Shown: positions 37,815-45,643 of the stretch, one piece after another
Layout: every line of letters begins with the position of its first letter
Position numbering within the stretch: the first letter of the stretch is position 1
Assembly (NCBI RefSeq): GCF_947495315.1
Contig: NZ_CANLYD010000017.1
Span: 62,001-126,000 of the forward strand
Direction of reading: 5' to 3'
From: an uncultured Aquimarina sp.
Lineage (GTDB): Bacteria; Bacteroidota; Bacteroidia; Flavobacteriales; Flavobacteriaceae
Length of the DNA: 64,000 nucleotides
Translations under genes and position numbers: made by a program
The notes under the pieces: model-generated
Seen by the model: the letters and a program-made list of their open reading frames with translations, nothing else
Told to the model about the DNA's origin: nothing
Databases searched by the model: none

Positions 37815-39326
37815 TTGATAGATACCACCAAACATATTATTAAACAACAGGTTCTTGATCTTACCATTTCTAATTTAAAAGATCAGGAAGACACATCTCA
37901 TGTCGTTTCCGAAATTTATAAACGCAATATAGAGGGTATTTTAGAGGAAATATGTAACGAGATGATCCCTGCTGATAGAGTAGTTAAAATTGATTCTTTA
38001 GTTATAGATATTGGTCGTTTAAGATATGATAGGTTAGCTTTGGATTTTCCAAAAGCTGTTAGGAAATCTATAAAAGAAGCCCTTTATAAAGAAGTCAGAG
38101 ATGAAATTGTTCGATCTAATGGTTCCGTTAAAAGAATAAAAGATCATGAGAATAAAGAAAATGCTCTGTTAGAATATTTGCGTACAGGTTTGATTCCTTG
38201 GTATTACGATGGTAATTTTATAAAACTGAAATCAGAATTTTCTAATAAAAAAATTAATACCTCTTATGAACTTGTTCAGGTTTTTAGTAATGCAATTAGT
38301 ATAACCAGAGCTATTCATTTTTTTGAAGAAGAAAAATTGCATTCCTTTCTTATGGAAAAATTGAGTTATGAGAAAAAGAATGTTTTGACCGAGTTTGTTC
38401 TTTTGAAAAAGATATTGAGTACCCTAAATAGTATTGCAAATGTTCCTATTAAAAATAGATCAATTTCTGCCAATATTAAGCCTCTTTTAGAAATATGCAA
38501 ACCAAAAAATAAAGTGTATGATAAAATGATAAGACAATTGGTTGATTCAGTTTATTCTAATGATTCATCATCTGTTATTTTTTTAGAAAAAACAACATAC
38601 CTGATTGAAGTATTGCCAAAAAAGTATTATCAGAAAATACAAGCTCTTTTTAAAAATATAGAATGGGAAAAGCTGAATAAATTTAATAAAGATGAACTTT
38701 TGTTTGTAGAAAATTTAAGAAAAGAAAAGAATGCTCAAAAAATAGTAAACATAAAAAGCAATATAAGTACTTCTGAAGAAAAGATAAAATCAAAAGAGAT
38801 AAGTTTAAAACAAAGTTTAGAGATTGGTGAAAGTATAGTCATTAAAAATGCAGGACTAGTTTTGGTTTGGCCATACCTACAATCATTTTTTACGGGACTT
38901 GATCTTATGCAGGAAAAAACATTTCTGGATGATCAGAAAACCGCCAAAGCAATCCATTTATTACATTATTTAGTTTTTCAGACAGAGGAAAGTAATGAAA
39001 CTGAATGGGTACTTAATAAGCTTTTATGCGGTGTAGAAATAATCGATTTTGTTCCCGAAAAAATGGAGCTAAGTGGCATAGAGAAAGAGGAATGCGATAA
39101 CTTATTAAAAGCCCTCATTAATAATTGGTCAGCATTAAAAAAGACAAGTCCAGACAGTCTAAGAAAGACTTTCTTAATGCGAGAAGGTTTGTTAATGAAA
39201 AATGATAATGGATGGATGTTGAAAATAGAAAGAAAAGCATTTGATATTTTACTGGACAGGTTAACGTGGGCTATTTCGGTAATTAAATTACCCTGGAACA
39301 ATTATATGATTCATACAGAATGGTAA
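37815..39326 (+). CDS. contractile injection system tape measure protein (CIS_TMP, Afp14-like)
   Basis: The protein is 503 residues with a TTG start 4 bases after the upstream stop. The N-terminal HIIKQQVLDLTISNLKDQEDTSHVVSEIYKRNIEGILEEICNEM with VVKIDSLVIDIGRL is the CIS_TMP signature, and the C-terminal GLVLVWPYLQSFFTGLDLM and AIHLLHYLVFQTEE block is also conserved. It is thought to set the length of the particle and to guide tube assembly. The C-terminal end overlaps the AAA+ ATPase start by 7 bases (ATGGTAA). Translation coupling supports joint assembly roles. Confidence 0.9.
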   Translation: MIDTTKHIIKQQVLDLTISNLKDQEDTSHVVSEIYKRNIEGILEEICNEMIPADRVVKIDSLVIDIGRLRYDRLALDFPKAVRKSIKEALYKEVRDEIVRSNGSVKRIKDHENKENALLEYLRTGLIPWYYDGNFIKLKSEFSNKKINTSYELVQVFSNAISITRAIHFFEEEKLHSFLMEKLSYEKKNVLTEFVLLKKILSTLNSIANVPIKNRSISANIKPLLEICKPKNKVYDKMIRQLVDSVYSNDSSSVIFLEKTTYLIEVLPKKYYQKIQALFKNIEWEKLNKFNKDELLFVENLRKEKNAQKIVNIKSNISTSEEKIKSKEISLKQSLEIGESIVIKNAGLVLVWPYLQSFFTGLDLMQEKTFLDDQKTAKAIHLLHYLVFQTEESNETEWVLNKLLCGVEIIDFVPEKMELSGIEKEECDNLLKALINNWSALKKTSPDSLRKTFLMREGLLMKNDNGWMLKIERKAFDILLDRLTWAISVIKLPWNNYMIHTEW

Positions 39327-40672
39327 CAGAAAAAATAAGTATAAACGCAATTGATATAACTAATGAACTGAATTGGTTAAAGCAAATCCTGAAGGTCCGA
39401 TCCGCTCTTAATGCTAATGAGAAGGTTTCAGTGAAAGATGTTTTTGATATTATTCCTCCAGATATATCAGAGAGTACATCTGGATACGCTCAGTTAATTA
39501 GGGATCATGAATTTGATTTTGTCGAACGTTTTATTATTATTCTTTCTGCTGTTCCTTACATAAAACCTGAACTCTTAGATGTGTTTATCCAAAAGAATAA
39601 GACGACAAATCAGTTGTATACAGAATTTGGAGGGAAAATCAGTGAGCAACATTCAGGTTTTTTACCTACTGGAGAAACCGTAATGTTCATTTTGGCGGCC
39701 AATGATTTAGCAAGAAGATTTGCCTTAATAAAACCTTTTGAAGGAGATCATCCATTTGCAAAAAAGCAAATAGTATGGTTAACAGAAGTTTCTAATCAAG
39801 TAAGTTTTTTAAATGGACAACTATGCATATCACAAGAAGTGTTGGATCTGATTACAACTGGAGAAGTTAAAAAACCCATTTTTAGTAGTGAATTTCCGGC
39901 AAGACTTTTAGAAACAAATATGAAATGGGATGATCTGATACTAGAGCAAAAAACACTATTTCAACTTAAAGAAATTGAAATATGGTTAAAACACCATCAT
40001 CAATTGATGATGGATTGGAATATGAAAAGGAAATTAAAACCTGGTTATAAAACACTTTTTTATGGACCTCCGGGAACCGGAAAAACTCTAACCGCTAGTT
40101 TATTGGGAAAGAAATTGGGTTTTGACGTTTATAGAATCGATTTATCTCAGACGGTTTCTAAGTTTATCGGAGAAACCGAAAAAAACTTAGCTAAAGTTTT
40201 CGATAAAGCAGAAAGTAAAAATTGGATTTTATTTTTTGATGAAGCAGATGCGCTTTTTGGTAAAAGAACAGCAACAAAAGATGCTCATGATAGATACGCT
40301 AATCAACAAGTATCTTATTTATTACAGAGAATTGAAGAATATGATGGATTGGTCATTTTAGCATCCAATCTTAAAAGTAATATTGATGATGCTTTTTTAA
40401 GAAGGTTTCAGACGGTGGTTCGTTTTCCAGTTCCTTCAGCAAAAGAAAGACATGATTTATGGCAGAAGGCCTTTTCAGAAAAATGTAAGTTAGAAAAAAA
40501 AGTGGATCTATGTGAACTTGCCTATACATATGAATTAGCTGGTGGCTCTATTATTAATGCAGTTCAATATGCATCCTTAATGACATTAGACAAAGCAAGT
40601 AATGAAATTATGATGGGAGATATTTTGCAAGGTATAAAAAGAGAATATCATAAAAACGGTAGAACAATATAA
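39320..40672 (+). CDS. eCIS AAA+ ATPase (Afp15/Pvc15-like)
   Basis: The protein is 450 residues. It has an N-terminal helical region and a single AAA+ module: Walker A GPPGTGKT (residues 249-256), Walker B FFDEAD (305-310), sensor 1 ILASNLKSN and an arginine-finger region DDAFLRRFQTVVRFP. In PVC the homologous ATPase is needed for particle assembly or for loading effectors into the tube. It is the last core gene and immediately precedes the effector array, which fits a cargo-loading role. No ClpV-type double AAA is present, arguing against a T6SS. Confidence 0.95.
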   Translation: MVTEKISINAIDITNELNWLKQILKVRSALNANEKVSVKDVFDIIPPDISESTSGYAQLIRDHEFDFVERFIIILSAVPYIKPELLDVFIQKNKTTNQLYTEFGGKISEQHSGFLPTGETVMFILAANDLARRFALIKPFEGDHPFAKKQIVWLTEVSNQVSFLNGQLCISQEVLDLITTGEVKKPIFSSEFPARLLETNMKWDDLILEQKTLFQLKEIEIWLKHHHQLMMDWNMKRKLKPGYKTLFYGPPGTGKTLTASLLGKKLGFDVYRIDLSQTVSKFIGETEKNLAKVFDKAESKNWILFFDEADALFGKRTATKDAHDRYANQQVSYLLQRIEEYDGLVILASNLKSNIDDAFLRRFQTVVRFPVPSAKERHDLWQKAFSEKCKLEKKVDLCELAYTYELAGGSIINAVQYASLMTLDKASNEIMMGDILQGIKREYHKNGRTI

Positions 40673-40694
40673 GTATATAACAAAAAGAAAAGTC

Positions 40695-41618
40695 ATGGTT
40701 TTTACAAGATCTTCAGTTGAAAATAATACGCCGATTGTACAGACAAAGCTAACTATTGGTCAACCCAATGACGTATACGAACAGGAAGCCGATGCAGTAG
40801 CAAATCAGGTTATGAAAATGTCTACTCATCAAGATACTTTGATCCAGCGTAAGTGTGATCAGTGTGAGGAAGAAGAATTGCAAATGAAGCCTTTGAGTAA
40901 TTCAATTTCACCTATTGTTCAAAAACAATCGAATGGAGGAATGGGATCCTCAACTATTTCTAAATCTTTGGCAAAGAGTAAAGGTAGTGGACAAAAGATG
41001 GATAATACTACAAAGTCTTTTATGAATAAAGGAATTGGAGCAGATTTTTCGAATGTAAAGATTCATACCGATAGTAATGCGATACAGATGAATCAGTCTC
41101 TTAGAGCAAAAGCATTCACTAATGGTAATGATATCTATTTTAATAAAGGACAATACAATCCTCAAAGTTCTGAAGGAAAACATTTATTAGCACATGAGTT
41201 GACTCACGTGGTGCAACAAGGAGGGTCTGGAGAGATGGTACAAAGAAGTTGTCGAGAGGAATCCTATTATAGTGCATCATCAAATTATTGTAGAGATGAT
41301 ACTTTTAGTACGTCTACCCATCCTGGAAAAACATGCTATAGACAAATTCCATCAAGAGATTCTTATTTCTCCTGTCCCGCAGGAGAACATGTTTGTTTTG
41401 ATACTGATGGAAATTGTGAAGATAGTCCAGATCGTTCAAGTCTTGCAGAAGCTAAAGAATCAGATGGTTCGTGCAATTGGAACTCATATTGCGTTGCAGA
41501 ACATACAGCTGTAGATTTTGTTCCGGCGGTAGTAGATCAGGCGATGGAACCTTTTAGAGAAATAAAAAGAGAAGCTATGAGAGGTTTGGACTGGAGAAAT
41601 TGGTACAGACACTATTGA
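40695..41618 (+). CDS. eCIS effector candidate: DUF4157 protein with Cys-rich tail
   Basis: The protein is 307 residues. A leader (VQTKLTIGQPNDVYEQEADAVANQVMKM), a CxxC segment (QRKCDQCEEEELQMKP) and a linker precede the DUF4157 domain, which carries the putative metallopeptidase motif HELTH (167-171). The C-terminal 125 residues are a Cys-rich tail with ten or so Cys, not recognised. DUF4157 is a known marker of eCIS cargo. The first 180 residues are nearly identical to those of the next gene, so one copy arose by recent duplication. The tail presumably acts in the target cell (inference). Confidence 0.85.
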   Translation: MVFTRSSVENNTPIVQTKLTIGQPNDVYEQEADAVANQVMKMSTHQDTLIQRKCDQCEEEELQMKPLSNSISPIVQKQSNGGMGSSTISKSLAKSKGSGQKMDNTTKSFMNKGIGADFSNVKIHTDSNAIQMNQSLRAKAFTNGNDIYFNKGQYNPQSSEGKHLLAHELTHVVQQGGSGEMVQRSCREESYYSASSNYCRDDTFSTSTHPGKTCYRQIPSRDSYFSCPAGEHVCFDTDGNCEDSPDRSSLAEAKESDGSCNWNSYCVAEHTAVDFVPAVVDQAMEPFREIKREAMRGLDWRNWYRHY

Positions 41619-41644
41619 ATTAATACTAGAAAAGAACGTTTGAA

Positions 41645-42811
41645 ATGATTAAAGGAATATATAAAGATACTATTCAACCTAAGCTAACTATTGGTCAGCC
41701 CAATGACGTATATGAGCAGGAGGCCGATGCAGTAGCAAACCAGGTTATGAAAATGTCTGCTCATCAAGATACTTCGATCCAGCGTAAGTGTGATCAGTGT
41801 GAGGAAGAAGAATTGCAAATGAAGCCTTTGAGTGATTCAATTTCACCTATTGTCCAAAAACAATCAAATGGAGGAATGGCATCCTCAACTATTTCTAAAT
41901 CTTTAGCAAAGAGTAAAGGTAGTGGACAAAAGATGGATAATACTACAAAGTCTTTTATGAATAAAGGAATTGGAGCAGATTTTTCGAATGTAAAGATTCA
42001 TACAGATAGTAGGGCGATACAGATGAATCAGTCTCTTGGAGCAAAAGCATTCACTAATGGTAATGATGTCTATTTTAATAAAGGACAATACAATCCGAAA
42101 AGTTCTGATGGAAAACATTTGTTGGCCCACGAATTGACTCATGTTGTGCAACAGGGAGCTCATATAGGATCTCCCAATGTTAATAATAAAATTCAGAGAG
42201 ATACTTTAGAGGGTAAGGATGATAAGTGCTATGCTCAAGCTCGCAGAGACATAAGAAGAGGAGATAGTTCTTCTAGGCTTCCAACAACATCGAGTCCAGG
42301 AGGTACCATTATACCCGATACAGAAGGAACGAGTCAAAATTGCGCCGGTGTATCTTTATGTAATCGAACCGAATGGGTTAATTGGCCTAACTTAGGCAGA
42401 GAGGCTTCTGATGGTAGATCGTATGGACCAGGGTTTAATGGTAATTGGAATCGAGCAAGATATTTTATACCTACAGGTTGTACATACGTTAGCTCGAGAG
42501 GAGTTGGAGTTAATTCGACATATTGTTCGTCTTCAGAACGAGAGATTATTGTCTTCTTGTACAGATGGCCAATAGGTAGAGTTCGCGGTACAAATGTAAC
42601 AGTATTTCAGAGTGATTTTCATATGATTGGTAGAGATTGTTCATCTTTACCACAGGCTTGGGAATCAAAAATGGATAGAAGAGAACGGGTGACCAATATT
42701 CAAGACCCTTTACAAAGTCTTCATGACGCGTATCCACATACGTTAAATCCAAATCGAGAAATCGTTAGGTTAACATTTTGCTGTGATTGCGATATGGTTG
42801 CAACATCTTAA
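41645..42811 (+). CDS. eCIS effector candidate: DUF4157 protein with Cys/His tail
   Basis: The protein is 388 residues. The leader, CxxC, linker and DUF4157 core (HELTH 162-166) are nearly the same as in the preceding gene. The C-terminal 200 residues differ. They hold NCAGVSLCNRTEW (Cys233), a DFHMIGRD motif (His326) and a QDPLQSLHDAYPH segment. The Cys then His order would suit a papain-fold enzyme, but the spacing is only suggestive. The product is probably loaded into the eCIS tube. No signal peptide is present, as expected for eCIS cargo. Confidence 0.85.
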   Translation: MIKGIYKDTIQPKLTIGQPNDVYEQEADAVANQVMKMSAHQDTSIQRKCDQCEEEELQMKPLSDSISPIVQKQSNGGMASSTISKSLAKSKGSGQKMDNTTKSFMNKGIGADFSNVKIHTDSRAIQMNQSLGAKAFTNGNDVYFNKGQYNPKSSDGKHLLAHELTHVVQQGAHIGSPNVNNKIQRDTLEGKDDKCYAQARRDIRRGDSSSRLPTTSSPGGTIIPDTEGTSQNCAGVSLCNRTEWVNWPNLGREASDGRSYGPGFNGNWNRARYFIPTGCTYVSSRGVGVNSTYCSSSEREIIVFLYRWPIGRVRGTNVTVFQSDFHMIGRDCSSLPQAWESKMDRRERVTNIQDPLQSLHDAYPHTLNPNREIVRLTFCCDCDMVATS

Positions 42812-42830
42812 TTAACTAAAGAATTTGTGA

Positions 42831-43178
42831 ATGTCGAACAAAATTAATAAAACTATGATTTCTCCAGAAATTGCCAAAGTAATTGCTATGTGGGTAACAT
42901 ACCTAGAGGAAAAACACACGAACTCAAGCCTCACTGAAATAGAAAAATCTATTGGTTTGTTGGCAAGAGATCGTGCCTGGGTATACCATGGAGGAAGTGG
43001 CAATAGCTCATTATTCTATTTAATGGATGATTGTATTCAGATTCGTTTTGACTTAGATATAGAAGATACGTTAATATCGTTTTGTGTTTTTCCTAAGAGT
43101 GAAGCTTGGATTAAATCCCCTGAAGGTATTTTGATAAAAGGAGGAGAAGCTCTAGATAGTGACACTATTTTTATGTAA
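42831..43178 (+). CDS. 115-aa protein of unknown function inside the effector array
   Basis: The protein is 115 residues, 19 bases after the preceding effector; Met9 is an alternative start. It has no leader, no DUF4157 and no signal peptide. The sequence is mixed alpha/beta (AKVIAMWVTYLEEKHTNSSLTEIEKSIG; DDCIQIRFDLDIEDTLISFCVFP; WIKSPEGILIKGGEAL). I recognise no family. Its place after a toxin-like gene suggests an immunity or chaperone protein, but eCIS cargo usually lacks dedicated immunity genes, so this is a weak inference. Confidence 0.6.
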   Translation: MSNKINKTMISPEIAKVIAMWVTYLEEKHTNSSLTEIEKSIGLLARDRAWVYHGGSGNSSLFYLMDDCIQIRFDLDIEDTLISFCVFPKSEAWIKSPEGILIKGGEALDSDTIFM

Positions 43179-43335
43179 TAATTATACCGATACTTTATTT
43201 TCATATGTATAACATAGCTAGATAATTTGAAAGAATTTTTTGAGGCAAAGCTAAAAATCGATATATATAATAATCAGTATTAAAAATAAACCTGCGTGAA
43301 CATATATCGAATCATTAAAATTCAATAAAAAAGAA

Positions 43336-44301
43336 ATGGCATCACCAACTTTAATATTAAAAAAAGAAAAGAAACTGCAATCAAAATTAAAGGTTGGGGC
43401 ATCCAATGACCTGCTTGAAAAGCAAGCTGATCAAGTTATTGATAACGTAGTAAAAGTAAATTCATCCGGGGAAAGCTCTATTCAGAGAAAGTGTAATGAA
43501 TGTGATGATGAATTACAAATGAAACCTATACAGAAAACTACTGATGTAATGATTCAAAAACAAGATGAAGATGAATATGAAGAAGATAATCCGTATCAAT
43601 TAACAATGCCACAAATAGGAAGTAGTTTATCCTATAAACCTAATCTTAGCTTCGGTATTCCTGAATTAAAATTAGATCCTAAAATTGAATTCGAAATAAA
43701 GATGATGGAAATAAGAAGAATGTTATCCATAGATCTTCTTAAGCAACAAGCTCCAAAAATTAATATGATATATGGTCCTCAATTGCCGCCAGCTTATAAT
43801 CCTCAATTGCTGCCGCCACAAGCTAATAGGCCATCGCTAATCCCCAATATACCGCCCATAACAACTCCCAAAAAACCAGAACCAAAAGCAGTAAAACCAA
43901 GAAAAGGAAGTCCAGGAGATATCGTAAAAGCTATTATGGGAATTCCTGTCATTAAAACTAAACTAGATGAGATAAAAGCAACTGCAGAAAAATATGCAGA
44001 AGACACCTATAATGGACTATCGACAGGAGGTAAAGTAGGCGTTATTAGTGGTGCCGTAACCCTAGCAGGAGGTACTGTAGCGGGATTGCTGGCAATGCCA
44101 AGAGAAGATAGATTATCCTTATTAGACCCTTTAAGTGGTGTAGCAATTCCAATCCCAGGAACACCAGTATCAGTTACATATACTAGTATGGATATGAAAA
44201 AAATTGTTCCTTCAGCTCCCGATAATGCCCCTAAGGTGGAACAAGTAATGATTGGTGTTAATGTAGGAAAATTGCTTCCGAAAAAATGGGGGTTTAAATA
44301 G
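43336..44301 (+). CDS. eCIS cargo-like protein with DUF4157-type leader but no DUF4157 core
   Basis: The protein is 321 residues. Its first 75 residues parallel the leaders of the neighbours: LQSKLKVGASNDLLEKQADQVIDNVVK, then QRKCNECDDELQMKP and IQKQDED. The HExxH core that should follow is absent. Instead there is a Pro-rich stretch (about residues 150-195), a hydrophobic segment (VGVISGAVTLAGGTVAGLLAM, about 233-255), and a short C-terminal domain. It may have kept only the loading signal. The hydrophobic stretch could insert into a membrane (inference). It is separated from the previous gene by 157 bases. Confidence 0.75.
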   Translation: MASPTLILKKEKKLQSKLKVGASNDLLEKQADQVIDNVVKVNSSGESSIQRKCNECDDELQMKPIQKTTDVMIQKQDEDEYEEDNPYQLTMPQIGSSLSYKPNLSFGIPELKLDPKIEFEIKMMEIRRMLSIDLLKQQAPKINMIYGPQLPPAYNPQLLPPQANRPSLIPNIPPITTPKKPEPKAVKPRKGSPGDIVKAIMGIPVIKTKLDEIKATAEKYAEDTYNGLSTGGKVGVISGAVTLAGGTVAGLLAMPREDRLSLLDPLSGVAIPIPGTPVSVTYTSMDMKKIVPSAPDNAPKVEQVMIGVNVGKLLPKKWGFK

Positions 44302-44307
44302 AAAAAT

Positions 44308-45498
44308 ATGTTTGAGCTAACAAGTAGAAATATCGTCCAGACAAAACTCAAAATCGGTCAACCAAATGACAAGTTTGAGAAAGAAGCGGATCAAGTGGCT
44401 GATCAAGTGATGAGAATGTCTACAACTCAAATTCCACCAATTCAATGTAAATGTGCTAAATGCGAGGAAGAAGAAGTGCAAATGAAACCTTTGGAGAATA
44501 CCATTACTCCAATTGTTCAGAAACAAGAAGAGGAAGAAGAAATACTTCAAATGAAAGGATATAGGGATGAAAGCAGTTCTGTTTCAAACCTAGAATCATC
44601 ACTACAGCAGAGTAAAGGAGGTGGATATCATATGGATGCGTCTACACAATTGCAAATGAATCAAGGTATAGGAGCAGATTTTTCTAATGTTAAGATCCAT
44701 ACCGATACAAATGCCATACATATGAATCAGCAATTAAATGCCAAAGCATTTACCAATGGTTCGGATGTTTACTTTAACCAAGGGCAATATAATCCTCAAA
44801 GTTCTGAAGGAAAACATTTATTAGCGCACGAGTTAACGCACGTGGTGCAGCAGAATAATACTATACAAGGTAAAATGATACAGCGCATGCTCGCTTGCCC
44901 TTCAAATTATCCACAGATGCCTTCAACTGATTGGAGGCCATACCCCAATTCAACATCATGGTTTCATTGTGGATTTAGAACAATTCTTGAAAACAGGGCA
45001 CCTACACCAAGTGATCCTATGAACGAATGCGTCTATGATCATTCAGGTGTTTTGGTTGATGCAAACCACCCTTATGCGGGTTGCAGAGGTACTCCAGATC
45101 AATATGATGGACATGGAGGGCTGTCAACACCTTATGATACACTTATGCATATTGTTTGTGATACAGGAGGTATTGTTCATGAAGGAATACCTGCTTTTAT
45201 TACATCAAGGAGATATGATATAAATACTCTAATACAAGGAAGCAGCTGGATTCCATCGTTTCTAAAACCAGTATTGATTGGTAGTGTTAATACAATTTTG
45301 GGTTTGGTTCAGGTTGCTTTAGAAACTGTAGTATTACTAATACAGGTTGCTATTAGGATAATCTGCCTTTTAATAGAGCTTATTGTAGATGCGATACGGG
45401 CAGGATTGGTTGCTTTGCAAAGAATAATAAGACAATTAACATCGGCTATACAATCAGGGTTGGAAGCTTTAGCAAGATTAATAATATCGTTGTTCTAA
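44308..45498 (+). CDS. eCIS effector candidate: DUF4157 protein with hydrophobic helical tail
   Basis: The protein is 396 residues. It has leader VQTKLKIGQPNDKFEKEADQVADQVMRM, CxxC (QCKCAKCEEEEVQMKP), a long acidic linker and the DUF4157 core with HELTH at 174-178. The tail first has a Cys/His region (NECVYDHSG...YAGCRG...YDGHGG) and then, over the last 90 residues, amphipathic and hydrophobic helices (ILGLVQVALETVVLLIQVAIR; ALQRIIRQLTSAI). That end could form a membrane-active or pore structure (inference). The first 200 residues are closely similar to those of the 978-residue protein downstream. Confidence 0.85.
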   Translation: MFELTSRNIVQTKLKIGQPNDKFEKEADQVADQVMRMSTTQIPPIQCKCAKCEEEEVQMKPLENTITPIVQKQEEEEEILQMKGYRDESSSVSNLESSLQQSKGGGYHMDASTQLQMNQGIGADFSNVKIHTDTNAIHMNQQLNAKAFTNGSDVYFNQGQYNPQSSEGKHLLAHELTHVVQQNNTIQGKMIQRMLACPSNYPQMPSTDWRPYPNSTSWFHCGFRTILENRAPTPSDPMNECVYDHSGVLVDANHPYAGCRGTPDQYDGHGGLSTPYDTLMHIVCDTGGIVHEGIPAFITSRRYDINTLIQGSSWIPSFLKPVLIGSVNTILGLVQVALETVVLLIQVAIRIICLLIELIVDAIRAGLVALQRIIRQLTSAIQSGLEALARLIISLF

Positions 45499-45501
45499 AG
45501 A

Positions 45502-45639
45502 ATGATGAATACCATTTGGAATTATAAAGAAGATGAAGAAAAAAAGCATAAGTTTTGGTTCTCTAAGATAGAATGTGTTATGGTATATGTTGATTTTAGA
45601 AAATTGATTCGAAAAAAATTATGGTTGAATAAAAGTTAG
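45502..45639 (+). CDS. short open frame between effector genes, 45 aa
   Basis: An ATG-initiated frame of 45 codons (MMNTIWNYKEDEEKKHKFWF...) fills the gap between two DUF4157 genes, starting 3 bases after the upstream stop and ending 4 bases before the next ATG. It is basic and Trp/Phe-rich, with no recognised family. The tight spacing suggests it may be translated, but it could equally be a relic of recombination between the repeated leaders. Confidence 0.3.
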   Translation: MMNTIWNYKEDEEKKHKFWFSKIECVMVYVDFRKLIRKKLWLNKS

Positions 45640-45643
45640 GAAT

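Noticed and set aside
16737..40672. Reading the cluster as a type VI secretion system or a prophage
   Set aside because: There is no TssB/TssC pair, TssJLM membrane complex or ClpV, and no capsid, portal, terminase or integrase. DUF4255, DUF5908, the LysM hub and the single AAA+ ATPase point to an eCIS.
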